From the NCBI RefSeq assembly GCF_041821145.1, contig NZ_JBGUBC010000013.1:1-64000 (forward strand): DNA of 64,000 bases, given 5' to 3'. Every line of letters starts with the position of its first letter. Positions within the stretch are counted from its first letter, which is position 1. The notes beneath the pieces were generated by a model. That model was not told where the DNA came from. It saw only the letters and a program-made list of their open reading frames with translations, and did not search any database. Of the stretch, positions 1 through 8,323 are shown piece after piece. The DNA is from Halopenitus sp041821145. GTDB taxonomy: Archaea > Halobacteriota > Halobacteria > Halobacteriales > Haloferacaceae. The position numbers were made by a program, and so were the translations under genes.

Positions 1-264
1 AGCGAACGATTCCACCGAGCGAACACTCGACGTTCGGATTGGACTCCGCTAACATCCATTTGGATTATCGCGCCAGATCCCACTGGTGCAGGTCAAAGAG
101 AACTGTCTGAGACCGTCTTCTCGACGATCGAGCGGACGATCTCGGCCAGGCGGTGCGTGCTCAAGCGTGGTCTGCAAATTTTGTGAACTCGTCTTGATGT
201 ATGATCGACAACAGTACGCGAACCATGACAAAGTGAAATCAAACGCCTTCTGTCGATTCAGTAC
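1..264 (+). pseudogene. Possible decayed transposase C-terminus (IS5-like), plus intergenic DNA up to the kinase gene
   Basis: No intact gene lies in the first 306 bases. Frame 1 is open from the window edge to a TGA at 184-186 and contains GQRELSETVFSTIERTI (from base 91), which resembles the near-C-terminal segment of haloarchaeal IS5-type transposases as I remember them. The next expected motif, FRELVLM-like, appears only after a frame change, as KFCELVLMYD around bases 178-209. That pattern suggests a transposase tail broken by small indels. No terminal inverted repeat or target duplication could be identified, and the upstream part is outside the window. The family assignment is from memory and weak. 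Confidence 0.35.
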
Positions 265-306
265 CCAAATACTTCAAGTATCCCCATGGGAATACATTAC
301 ATACAC

Positions 307-1464
307 ATGAAAAATGACAAAATGGATAAAAGTCGAGTAGCGCCTGATGACCCGGATTTGCTCCTACAGCTCATGGAGTCCACGAACGATTGCCTCTGGA
401 TGTTCACCCCTGACTGGGAGGAGCTAATATTTGCCAATTCAGCATATGAAGACATCTTCGGACGGTCGGTGACGGAACTCAAAGAAGACCCGGAGAACTT
501 CGTTGAAGCCATTCATCCAAACGATCGCCAAACAGTCATGGGCCAGATGGCGGAGCTTTCGAACGGCAACCCGATTGATTTAGAGTTTCGGGTCAACCCG
601 GAAGTCGACTATGAGACGTGGGTCTGGGTGCAAGGAGAGCCAGTGCATACTGAAACAGGCGAGGTGGAATATGTTGCCGGATATACGCGGGACATTAGCG
701 AGCGGAAGGACTACCAGCAGAAACTAGAGCAACATCGGGAGGAGCTTGAGCAATCCAATGAGAGTCTCCGGGAGTTCGCATACATCGCCTCACACGACCT
801 CCAGGAGCCGCTCCGGATGGTATCGAGCTACGTCGAATTACTCGATCAGGAATACGGTGAACAGTTCGATGACGAGGCAGAAGAATACATGCAGTTTGCG
901 GTCAACGGCGCTCAGCGGATGAAGCAGATGATAAATTCACTGTTGGAGTACTCTCGTGTCCATACCGATGCCAAGGAGTTCGACGAAACGGATGTGAACG
1001 AGGTATTCCAAACCAGTCGCCAGGACTTAGAACTCCTGATCGACGATCACGATGCCGAGATATCGGTTGGCGATCTCCCGATCGTCAGAGCCGACCGTGA
1101 ACAGCTGGGACAGGTGTTTCAGAATCTGATAAAGAACGCCATCGAACACGCCACCGAAAATGGGATTCCGAAAATCGAGGTGACGGCGACGGAACGCGAT
1201 GATGCATATGAATTCGCCGTTTCGGACAACGGTCCTGGCGTTCCGATCAACGAGCAAGAAGAGATCTTCAAGATCTTCCAGCAAGGCGCATCCGCGTCGA
1301 ACACTGCCAATTCCGGAATCGGGTTGGCGATTACACAACGTATTGTTCAGCGTCATGGCGGGACGATTTGGGTCGAATCGGAACACGACTCCGGTGCAAC
1401 ATTCAAATTCACTATTCCGAAGGTCTCACCAATCGCCATGCAGGAGGAGGAGGAACAACCATGA
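307..1464 (+). CDS. PAS-domain sensor histidine kinase
   Basis: Cytoplasmic two-component sensor of about 385 residues with no membrane segment. Residues about 20-135 form one PAS domain with its PAC tail, ending in GYTRDISERK. A short coiled linker follows. The dimerisation/phosphoacceptor helix has ASHDLQEPLR, the phytochrome/Cph1-type H-box, and the ATPase domain has NAIEHA (N box), DNGPG (G1) and GIGLAI (G2). All the catalytic motifs are present, so it should be active. An ATG at 286 would add seven residues; I prefer the ATG at 307 because an AT-rich promoter-like stretch lies about 30-40 bases upstream. The stop overlaps the next start (ATGA), so it is co-translated with its probable response regulator. 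The ligand is unknown. Confidence 0.9.
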   Translation: MKNDKMDKSRVAPDDPDLLLQLMESTNDCLWMFTPDWEELIFANSAYEDIFGRSVTELKEDPENFVEAIHPNDRQTVMGQMAELSNGNPIDLEFRVNPEVDYETWVWVQGEPVHTETGEVEYVAGYTRDISERKDYQQKLEQHREELEQSNESLREFAYIASHDLQEPLRMVSSYVELLDQEYGEQFDDEAEEYMQFAVNGAQRMKQMINSLLEYSRVHTDAKEFDETDVNEVFQTSRQDLELLIDDHDAEISVGDLPIVRADREQLGQVFQNLIKNAIEHATENGIPKIEVTATERDDAYEFAVSDNGPGVPINEQEEIFKIFQQGASASNTANSGIGLAITQRIVQRHGGTIWVESEHDSGATFKFTIPKVSPIAMQEEEEQP

Positions 1465-1901
1465 CAAATACGGGTGAGCCGGTTGAAATCCTGCTCGCGG
1501 AGGACAACCCAGGTGACGCAAAGCTCACGGAGAAGGCATTTGAACAAGGGAATATCCTCAACAACTTGTATATCGTCGAAAATGGCGTTGAGGCGATGAA
1601 ATTCCTCCGACAGGAAGGCGAATTCGAAGATAATCCGAGGCCGGACCTTGTGTTGTTGGACCTCAATATGCCCAGGAAGGATGGCTGGGAGGTGCTTGAA
1701 GAGATCGATGAGGATCCGGACCTTCGAGGGTTCCCCGTTATCGTTCTCACAAGCTCCGAAGCCGAATCGGATATCGTGAGGTCCTATGAGTTGCAAGCGA
1801 ACGCGTATCTGACGAAGCCCGTTGATTACTCCGGATTTATGGATATCATCCAGCGATTCGAGGATTTCTGGTTATCGGTCGTCAAAATGCCTCCCAAGTA
1901 A
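1461..1901 (+). CDS. Rcp1-type single-domain response regulator
   Basis: Stand-alone receiver of 146 residues without an output domain. It has the acidic pocket (LLAEDNPGD), the phosphoacceptor Asp in LLDLNMP, the Thr/Ser switch in VLTSSE and the Lys in LTKPV. The long loop between beta-3 and alpha-3 and the NPGD motif are typical of the Rcp1 family that pairs with phytochrome-like kinases. The ATG overlaps the kinase stop by four bases, and a purine-rich stretch just upstream (GGAGGAGGAGG, from 1443) can serve as its ribosome-binding site. It probably passes phosphate to partner proteins rather than binding DNA. Confidence 0.9.
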   Translation: MTNTGEPVEILLAEDNPGDAKLTEKAFEQGNILNNLYIVENGVEAMKFLRQEGEFEDNPRPDLVLLDLNMPRKDGWEVLEEIDEDPDLRGFPVIVLTSSEAESDIVRSYELQANAYLTKPVDYSGFMDIIQRFEDFWLSVVKMPPK

Positions 1902-1903
1902 CC

Positions 1904-2944
1904 ATGCCCGGTTCAGATCTCCAACCGGACGTGCTGCTGGTAGAGGACAATCCTGGAGACGCTCGACTCGTGAAGCATCATCTAAACGCAACGCATGTGG
2001 CCGATATCGTCGGCGACGTCACACTACACCACGAAGAAACCCTTTCAGACGGCCTGAACGCTCTGGAAGCGAATTCTCATGATATTTTGTTTCTTGATCT
2101 CGGGTTGCCCGAGAGTACCGGGCGACAGACGCTGGATCGCGTGCTGGAAGAAGACCTGAGAATACCGCTTGTCGTGCTTACCGGCCTCAATGACCGTAAG
2201 ACGGCTGTCACAGCAATTCAGCGTGGTGCTCAAGACTACCTCCTAAAAGACGATCTGGATGCCGACACGCTCGCCCGATCCCTTCGGTATGCTATCGAGC
2301 GCAACCAACAAGAAGAGAAACTACGGCGACAAAACGAACGCCTTGATGAATTTGCCAGCGTCGTCTCCCACGACCTGCGGAATCCACTGAACGTGGCCGA
2401 AGGGCGACTGGATATCGCACGCGAACAGAGCCGTAACGAACACCTCGATATCGCGGCGAGCGCTCTCAACCGAATGGAACAATTGATCGAGGACCTCCTC
2501 ACATTAGCACGACTGGGCGAGGCTATTGATGAACTAGAATTCATTAGTCTGAAGACGCTTGGCGAGGAGTGTTGGAAAAACATTGACACAGCGAACGCGG
2601 ATTTGGTTATCGACACCGATCAGGTCATTCATGCCGACGAAGGCCGACTACGACAACTCATAGAGAATCTGATCAGAAACGCTATCGAACATGGGGGACA
2701 AGCAGTGACGGTAACGATCGGTGCACTCTCCGACGGCTTCTACGTGGAAGACGATGGACCTGGAATTCCTGATGGCGAAAGCGACCAGATCTTCGAAAAG
2801 GGATACTCAACGTCGCCGGAGGGGACTGGGTTCGGACTTATGATCGTCGAGGTGATCGCTGATGCACACGACTGGCACATTAGCGTGAACGAGAGCGTGA
2901 CGGGTGGGGCACGGTTTGAAATCACCGGCGTCGACATCGAGTAA
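1904..2944 (+). CDS. Receiver-histidine kinase hybrid (response regulator with C-terminal kinase)
   Basis: 346 residues. An N-terminal receiver (about 8-125) has VEDNPGD, the phosphoacceptor in LFLDLGLP and the Lys in YLLKDD. It is followed directly by a HisKA helix with VVSHDLRNPLNVAEG and an ATPase domain with NAIEHG, DDGPGIP and GTGFGLMIV. It starts two bases after the stop of the preceding receiver gene, so the three genes look like one transcript. A receiver placed ahead of a kinase suggests a relay in which the first kinase or Rcp1 protein controls this second kinase. No DNA-binding or methyl-transfer output domain is present in the cassette, and the final target is unknown. Confidence 0.88.
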   Translation: MPGSDLQPDVLLVEDNPGDARLVKHHLNATHVADIVGDVTLHHEETLSDGLNALEANSHDILFLDLGLPESTGRQTLDRVLEEDLRIPLVVLTGLNDRKTAVTAIQRGAQDYLLKDDLDADTLARSLRYAIERNQQEEKLRRQNERLDEFASVVSHDLRNPLNVAEGRLDIAREQSRNEHLDIAASALNRMEQLIEDLLTLARLGEAIDELEFISLKTLGEECWKNIDTANADLVIDTDQVIHADEGRLRQLIENLIRNAIEHGGQAVTVTIGALSDGFYVEDDGPGIPDGESDQIFEKGYSTSPEGTGFGLMIVEVIADAHDWHISVNESVTGGARFEITGVDIE

Positions 2945-3187
2945 TTGCTCCCGATGCGTCTCGGCACGATGCCGCCGAACTGTTCAGAACACGGTTAGTG
3001 CCGGGTTTCGTTTGCCACTATACCGAACGGTCAGGTATCGGTTAATCGACTACCCCTCGTTTGGGTCGTTCTTGGAACGGAGGGGCCTCCCACCCCACTG
3101 TACTGACTGAGAGATCTTTCTATTATCCGTTTCTTGTATGCCTTGCGTTGACCTCTGAGGAAGTTGCTGGAGATCGAGTGAGGAATC

Positions 3188-3700
3188 TCATCTCGTTGAC
3201 TCTGCTTCGATGGCCTCGCTTGCGGTGTTATTCAGCTGTTTTGGAGAGCGACGAGCCGTTATTGTTTCGACCTCAAATTGATAGAAGGATTGCTCAACTG
3301 ATTCCATGTCTACGTAGTCTTCGAACGTATACAGAGCGGGGAAGGTAGCCGTATCCGCAAGTGCAGCATAGGCTGTCGATTCCTCGTCAGAAAGGTGGGT
3401 AAGGGTACCCGTGAGAATGACGCTTGTCCACGCATCGGGCAGTTCCGATTCAACTACAGTGAAACTCGCCGTTTCAGTCGTTTCGAGGAACTCGCGTTTC
3501 TTGCTTTCTCCCTCGAAAGCAAAAAGAAAATAAAGCGTGGTTAGGTCCGTATCGTAGCCGAACGAAAGGGGGACTGTATACGCTTCTCCCTCCTTTGTGA
3601 GACCCAACACGCCGAACTCGGCATCCCCCAGATATGTTCTTGCCTCGGCTTCAGAAACATCCATCCCGAATAGTTCTCGACCTGCGTCCTCGGATGTCAT
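3188..3700 (-). CDS. Pyridoxamine 5'-phosphate oxidase-like FMN-binding protein
   Basis: 170 residues. The segment from about residue 16 (EARTYLGDAEFGVLGL, then AYTVPLSFGYD) matches the split-barrel flavin-binding fold of the PNPOx-like/nitroimidazole-resistance proteins common in haloarchaea. The LYFLFAFEGESKKREFL region and the later TSVILTGTL strand fit the same fold. It is cytoplasmic and stands alone, convergent with the kinase cassette. The substrate cannot be told from the sequence; such proteins usually bind FMN or F420 and reduce small aromatic compounds. The high density of Glu and Asp is ordinary for a haloarchaeon. Confidence 0.75.
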   Translation of the reverse strand: MTSEDAGRELFGMDVSEAEARTYLGDAEFGVLGLTKEGEAYTVPLSFGYDTDLTTLYFLFAFEGESKKREFLETTETASFTVVESELPDAWTSVILTGTLTHLSDEESTAYAALADTATFPALYTFEDYVDMESVEQSFYQFEVETITARRSPKQLNNTASEAIEAESTR

Positions 3701-4156
3701 ACCTCAAAATCATAGCTCTGGGTGTTAAATGATGGGTAAATCCAGAATCATTTTCCTGTTTGGTTTGGCTACTGTATTGGCCGATTCGCGTACGCCATTC
3801 AATACGGCCGATCGCAGCTATCTGGCGTTACGGATTCCAATAAAATCATCCCGATATCTCTCTCGTTCATGTTATCCCGATCCAGATTTCGCCCGGGTTC
3901 CTGGAGACGGAGAATCCACCGCTCAACGGGGGATCGTGCACATCGATAGGATCGGAGAGAACACAGAGACTTCTCCCCCACCTGGCTCCGTCTAAAACTC
4001 GAATGCGAGTGCCTTCACTTCTCCGACCGGAAGTCTGTCCCACTCGTCGAGCAGGCCCATGTGCAGCCGACACAGTCCGCGGCATCGGGTACGCTACTCA
4101 TGTCGCCACACCTTACGCTAGCGGTTTGCTACCAGAATATGAACGTAAGTTATCAA
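3701..4156. other. Intergenic region without a supported gene
   Basis: The stretch between the flavin protein and tRNA-Thr has lower GC around 3700-3880 and no ORF with recognisable motifs. A minus-strand 28-codon frame starting at 4101 is Cys-rich, but nothing supports translation. The first 50 bases upstream of the flavin gene are AT-rich and probably hold its promoter. Confidence 0.5.
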
Positions 4157-4228
4157 GCCGGAGAAGGGATTTGAACCCCTGACCTATTCCTTACGAAGGA
4201 ATCGCTCTGCCAGCTGAGCTACCCCGGC
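4157..4228 (-). tRNA. tRNA-Thr (anticodon CGT)
   Basis: The reverse complement folds into a full cloverleaf of 72 nt. The acceptor is GCCGGGG/CTCCGGC with one G-U, followed by a D arm GCTC/GAGC, an anticodon stem ATTCC/GGAAT with loop TTCGTAA (anticodon CGT, reading ACG), a five-base variable loop and a T arm with TTCAAAT. CCA is not encoded and no intron is seen. It is transcribed alone. Confidence 0.95.
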
Positions 4229-4248
4229 GCGTCCGGTTTCGACTACCC

Positions 4249-4258
4249 GGATAAGCAA
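4249..4258 (-). promoter_or_regulatory. Probable TATA box of tRNA-Thr
   Basis: On the minus strand the sequence TGCTTATCC lies about 25 bases upstream of the tRNA 5' end, the usual spacing for an archaeal TATA element; a second AT-rich stretch (GCTTATTTTG) is a few bases further out. Confidence 0.45.
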
Positions 4259-4386
4259 AATAAGCCTTCCGAAACCGCGACACGTCGCCACGAGCCACCA
4301 CGTCTCATGATTCGGCGTCGATAGCTCCTGTTCCCCGTTCGGAACCGATCGACACGCGTTCGAGAGGCGATCGGCGCCTCGGTCGA

Positions 4387-5376
4387 TCACTGACGCGTCA
4401 ACCGGACGTCGAGACAGACGTTGTGTTCGTGGGGCGCGTACGATCGAACGACGCGTTCGGTCTCGACCGAGACCGTGTAGGCGTCGCCGGCGGCGTCCTC
4501 GATCGCGGTGCGGCCGGGACCGAACGGGTCGTCCTCGTGTTGGATGTCGTAGTAATGGATCAGACAGTCGTCGCCGGCGATCATGACTGCGGCTTCCAGG
4601 AATTCGTCGGCTGAGTGGGGGAGGTTCATCACGATTCGGTCGGCCCACCCCGTCCAGTCGGCCGCGACCTCGCGGACGTCCCCCTGAAGCGGGGTTATCC
4701 GGTCCGCGACGTCGTTTCGTTCGGCGTTCTCGTGCAGATACTCGATCGCCTGCTCGTTGAGATCGCAGGCGACCACCTCGGCACCACGAGCGGCCATCGG
4801 AATCGCGTAGGGGCCAACGCCCGCGAACATGTCGAAGGCGTGTTCGCCGGTCTCGACCTGTTTCACAACGCGGTGGCGTTCGGTCGCGAGCCGTGGTGAG
4901 AAATACACCTCGGTGATGTCGAGCGCGAACTCGTGGCCGTACTCCCGGTGGATCGTCTCGGTGTCGTCCCCGGTGAGGACGTCCCACTGACGAACGCGAA
5001 GCTCACCTTCGATCGGTGAAGCGCGGTTCACGACCGTCTCACACGGAATATCGGAGTCCATCACGGCCTTCGCGATCGCCGATGCCCGTTCGTCATCGTC
5101 CTCGTCGATGATGACGATGTCGCCGAGTCGCTCGATGGAAGGCTCATAGCCGAGCAGGTCCGCGGGCGTGGTCGGGGTCTCGCGTCGGTCGGGATCGCGC
5201 TCGATGATCGATCTCCGGAGCGGCGGGGGGACGTCCTCGCGGGCGGTGACGGGAAGGTAGATCGTGCCGTTCTCGACGGTGATCTCGTATTCGCCCGCGA
5301 GCGCCCCCGCCTCAGCCAGTCGGCGGCGGACCTCCTCACCACGCTCGCGGTCGACGGCGACGCAGGGGACGGTCAT
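4387..5376 (-). CDS. trm5: tRNA (guanine37-N1)-methyltransferase Trm5
   Basis: 329 residues. The Class I SAM-dependent enzyme methylates G37 next to the anticodon and prevents frameshifting. An N-terminal D1-like part and the D2 domain precede a Rossmann methyltransferase domain with the SAM motif DMFAGVGPYAIP (about residue 190) and the catalytic NLPHSADEFL motif (Trm5 NPP-type, here N-L-P). The YFSPRLATERHRV segment just before the SAM motif is a Trm5 hallmark. The length is normal for the archaeal family. It is transcribed alone toward tRNA-Thr. The ATG at 5376 is about 25 bases from a TATA element, so the transcript is probably leaderless. Confidence 0.92.
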   Translation of the reverse strand: MTVPCVAVDRERGEEVRRRLAEAGALAGEYEITVENGTIYLPVTAREDVPPPLRRSIIERDPDRRETPTTPADLLGYEPSIERLGDIVIIDEDDDERASAIAKAVMDSDIPCETVVNRASPIEGELRVRQWDVLTGDDTETIHREYGHEFALDITEVYFSPRLATERHRVVKQVETGEHAFDMFAGVGPYAIPMAARGAEVVACDLNEQAIEYLHENAERNDVADRITPLQGDVREVAADWTGWADRIVMNLPHSADEFLEAAVMIAGDDCLIHYYDIQHEDDPFGPGRTAIEDAAGDAYTVSVETERVVRSYAPHEHNVCLDVRLTRQ

Positions 5377-5397
5377 CGTCGGAAAAAGGGAAGCGCG

Positions 5398-5406
5398 CCA
5401 ATAAGG
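5398..5406 (-). promoter_or_regulatory. Probable TATA box of trm5
   Basis: The minus strand reads CCTTATTGG about 25 bases upstream of the trm5 start codon, consistent with an archaeal promoter giving a leaderless or nearly leaderless mRNA. Confidence 0.45.
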
Positions 5407-5477
5407 GGTACCGATCCGGCCCGGATGGAGTCCATCGGTGGCTCACCGCCATCGTCGCATTTTTGTCGACCGCAGGA

Positions 5478-6194
5478 GTGACGGAGAGCGTGAACGCTCC
5501 GATCAGTCTCCTGGCCGGCGTGGTCTTCGGATTGGCGCTGGCCGCGCCGCCCGGTCCGATGAACGCGATCATCGCCGAGGAATCGGCCTGGCGCGGGTGG
5601 AGCGCGGGGTTCAAGGCGGGACTGGGGGCGGCAAGCGCCGATGCGGTCTTCTTCGTTCTCGCGTACCTCGGCGTCGTCTCGATAGTCGAATCACGTCCGA
5701 CGGTGCGGGCTATCATGGTTGGCATCGGCGGATTCCTGATGATGTATTTCGCCTACGGCGCGGCAAACGGGGTCCGCGCGTCGTTTCGCCCTGGCGGCAC
5801 CGGCGAGGCGATCGTCGAAAAAACGGGCGGCAAGGGGTTCCGAAAGGCGTTCGTGCTTGCGTTGACCAATCCCTATCAGATCCTCTTTTGGCTCACCGTC
5901 GGCGTCGGGCTGCTTCGTCCGGGTACCCTGGACGTCCTTTCGTGGGTTCCGGTCGTCGGCGAGGAGCTAACCGGGACGTTCGTGGTCGCCACCGGCTCGC
6001 CGGCGCTCGTCGGCGGCCTCTTCGCGGGAATCGGCGTCTGGATCACGGGATTCCCGGCAGCGATCGTGCTTGCCGAACGACGGATCGAGCGGCTGGCGCC
6101 GGTGGTCGCGCTGGTGTCCGCGGTCGTGCTTGCCGGGTTCGGCGTCTACTTCCTGTATGACGCCGGGTCGTTCCTGCTCGATGTCTCCCCGTGA
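5478..6194 (+). CDS. LysE/RhtB family exporter
   Basis: About 238 residues, mostly hydrophobic, with six predicted membrane segments. The first segment is followed by the family signature APPGPMNA near residue 25. A second conserved region, FVLALTNPYQILFW, lies near residue 138. LysE-type proteins export amino acids or related small molecules; the substrate is not readable here. The start is uncertain: in-frame GTG codons at 5478 and 5490 and a TTG at 5463 all precede the first membrane helix. It is divergent from trm5 with a short intergenic gap. Confidence 0.8.
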   Translation: MTESVNAPISLLAGVVFGLALAAPPGPMNAIIAEESAWRGWSAGFKAGLGAASADAVFFVLAYLGVVSIVESRPTVRAIMVGIGGFLMMYFAYGAANGVRASFRPGGTGEAIVEKTGGKGFRKAFVLALTNPYQILFWLTVGVGLLRPGTLDVLSWVPVVGEELTGTFVVATGSPALVGGLFAGIGVWITGFPAAIVLAERRIERLAPVVALVSAVVLAGFGVYFLYDAGSFLLDVSP

Positions 6195-6223
6195 GAGTCC
6201 GCCCGCGATTTCCTGACAGCGCG

Positions 6224-6267
6224 TGATCGAGAGAACGTCAGTGCACTTGATCGAGAGAACGTCCGTG
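6224..6267 (+). repeat. Two-copy 20-bp direct repeat in an intergenic region
   Basis: TGATCGAGAGAACGTCAGTG at 6224-6243 recurs with one change at 6248-6267, a 24-base period; a third truncated TGATCGA lies at 6274. The 409-base gap (6195-6603) between the LysE gene and egsA otherwise holds an AT-rich stretch (6470-6510) and no supported gene. An in-frame ATG at 6487 would extend egsA by 39 residues, but the extension does not resemble the family. Confidence 0.6.
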
Positions 6268-6603
6268 AGGACCTGATCGAAGCAGGCGGAAAGTTCGTCC
6301 GCTTCCGAATCCGCACCCACCGCGAAGAGGCCGAATCGTGTCCGAAATCGGTGGCCGCTCCCCGCTATCGAATTGGGAGTCGACACCGAACCTCATCTGT
6401 AAATGGGTACGTAAGCCTTCGCACCGACCCGACCGACGGCCCGGAGGATTGTCGATGCTTTCTGCGCATCGAATATACCTATAGATATGCACAAAATGCA
6501 TAAATATGTTGTGGTGGTGTCGCTGAAACCACGTCAGGGGCCGGAGAACATCCTTCATAACCGTTGGGCAACACCTATCAGTATCCTCCGGAAACCCACG
6601 TGC

Positions 6604-7650
6604 ATGTTCGAGAAGTCGACGTGGATCAAGCTGCCGCGGAGCGTGCTGCTTGGCCACGGCGTCCTCGACGATCTCGGGGCGGCCGTCGATGACCTGTATC
6701 TCTCCGGTCGGCCGCTCGTCGTGACGAGTCCGACGCCGAACGATCTGGCCGGCGATCGCGTCCGGGAACAGTTCGACGACCCGGCGACGGCCATCGTCGA
6801 GGAGGCCTCCTTCGGGGCCGTCGAGGACGTCATCGAAACGGCCGAAGCCGTCGATCCGGAGTTCCTGCTCGCAGTTGGCGGAGGCAAGCCGATCGACACG
6901 GCGAAGATGGCTGCAGACCACCTGGGGGTCGGGTTCGTCTCGGTCCCGACGGCCGCCTCCCACGACGGCATCGTCTCCGGACGGTCGTCGATCCCGGAGG
7001 GCGACACTCGACACTCAGTGGCCGCGGATCCGCCGCTCGCGGTCGTTGCGGACACGGAACTTCTCGCGGATGCGCCCTGGGAACTTACGACCGCCGGCTG
7101 TGCGGACATCATCTCCAATCACACCGCAGTGAAGGACTGGCGGCTCGCGAGACGGTTGCGGAACGTCGAGTACTCGGAGTACGCCGGCGCACTCTCACAA
7201 ATGACTGCGGAGTTGCTCGTCGCCAACGCCGACTCGATAAAGCCGGGACTCGAGGAGTCGTCGTGGATCGTCGCGAAGGCGCTCGTCTCCTCGGGCGTCG
7301 CGATGTCGATCGCCGGATCGTCGCGTCCGGCCTCAGGGGCCGAACACCTCGTCTCTCACCAACTCGACCGCATCGCGCCCGGAAAGGCGCTACACGGCCA
7401 CCAGGCCGGCGTGGCCTCGATCGTGACGGAGTACCTTCATGGTGGCGAGGATGGCGAGTGGCGGTCGATACGCGATGCACTCGCAAGCATCGACGCACCG
7501 ACGACCGCGGAGGAACTCGGCGTTACTGACGCGGAGTTCATCGAGGCGTTGACCACCGCTCACGAGATCCGGGACCGATACACGATCCTCTCCGGCGGCG
7601 TGAACGAGGAGGCCGCCGTCCAGGTGGCGACCGAAACCGGGATCATTTGA
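6604..7650 (+). CDS. egsA: sn-Glycerol-1-phosphate dehydrogenase
   Basis: 348 residues. This NAD(P)-dependent, zinc-containing enzyme reduces dihydroxyacetone phosphate to sn-glycerol-1-phosphate, the backbone of archaeal lipids. Visible motifs are the nucleotide-binding AVGGGKPIDTAK (about residue 90), AASHDGIVSGRSS (metal-ligand Asp) and the later HQLDRI...LHGHQAGV histidines that bind zinc. The start at 6604 (MFEKSTWIKLPRSV) matches the usual N-terminus; the upstream in-frame ATG was not used. The length is standard. The gene stands alone on the plus strand, and the assignment is firm. Confidence 0.95.
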   Translation: MFEKSTWIKLPRSVLLGHGVLDDLGAAVDDLYLSGRPLVVTSPTPNDLAGDRVREQFDDPATAIVEEASFGAVEDVIETAEAVDPEFLLAVGGGKPIDTAKMAADHLGVGFVSVPTAASHDGIVSGRSSIPEGDTRHSVAADPPLAVVADTELLADAPWELTTAGCADIISNHTAVKDWRLARRLRNVEYSEYAGALSQMTAELLVANADSIKPGLEESSWIVAKALVSSGVAMSIAGSSRPASGAEHLVSHQLDRIAPGKALHGHQAGVASIVTEYLHGGEDGEWRSIRDALASIDAPTTAEELGVTDAEFIEALTTAHEIRDRYTILSGGVNEEAAVQVATETGII

Positions 7651-7716
7651 TCGGCGAGCCGGCTGGTTCGCTCGGCGAACCAAAGACGCATTACCGCCCC
7701 GCCCCGACCGATCAGC

Positions 7717-8301
7717 ATGGCAGCCGCTCTCCGGAGTCGAGCGAAAGAGCACCCGAAAGCCGTCACCGCACTGCTCACCGTTATTGGATACGGAACCGTC
7801 CTCGGCGTGTTCCTCGTACCACGGTTTCAGGCGCTGTTTCCGGACCTTTCACGTGCAACCGTCGAACTCCTCACCCACGCGATCGCCGTCGTGAACTCGA
7901 TGACGATCCTCACTCTCGCGCTCGGCTGGTACTGGATCCGGAACGGGAACGTGAAACGACACCGGAGGGCGATGAGCGTCTCGTTCGTTCTGATCGTGGC
8001 TTTCCTCGGGATCTACGTTCCCCGCGTCGCCGGCGGCGGCACGAAGCACTTCGAGGGCCCCGAACTCGTCACGATCGCCTATCTGGCGATGCTCGCGATC
8101 CACATTCTGTTGTCGATCCTCGCCGTCCCGATCGTCATCTACGCCATCGTCCTCGGACTCACCCATACCGAACGCGAGTTACGAAGCGAAACGCCTCACG
8201 CGAAGATCGGCCGGATCGCCGCGGGCTCTTGGCTGCTCTCGCTCACGCTCGGCGTCGTGACCTACCTACTTTTGAATCACGTCTACTCGTTCACTTACTG
8301 A
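7717..8301 (+). CDS. DUF420 family membrane protein
   Basis: 194 residues with about five membrane helices and a short N-terminal cytoplasmic part. The pattern (VELLTHAIAVVNS, then KRHRRAMSVSF with a conserved HRR, KHFEGP, and a late helix starting YLAMLAIHILLS) fits the DUF420 family, often encoded near heme-copper oxidase assembly genes in other prokaryotes. The conserved His residues at the helix ends could bind a metal or heme, but that is inference. It lies 66 bases after egsA; an ATTACC stretch near 7690 could be its own promoter. Confidence 0.75.
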   Translation: MAAALRSRAKEHPKAVTALLTVIGYGTVLGVFLVPRFQALFPDLSRATVELLTHAIAVVNSMTILTLALGWYWIRNGNVKRHRRAMSVSFVLIVAFLGIYVPRVAGGGTKHFEGPELVTIAYLAMLAIHILLSILAVPIVIYAIVLGLTHTERELRSETPHAKIGRIAAGSWLLSLTLGVVTYLLLNHVYSFTY

Positions 8302-8323
8302 GCCGTTCGAACTCGCCCGTCTT

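Noticed and set aside
4018..4101. 28-codon Cys-containing ORF on the minus strand near tRNA-Thr
   Set aside because: It is short, has no neighbouring ribosome-binding or promoter signal, and its residues match no family I know.
6487..6603. Longer start for glycerol-1-phosphate dehydrogenase
   Set aside because: The extra 39 residues do not resemble the family N-terminus, and the ATG at 6604 gives the usual MFEKS-type start.
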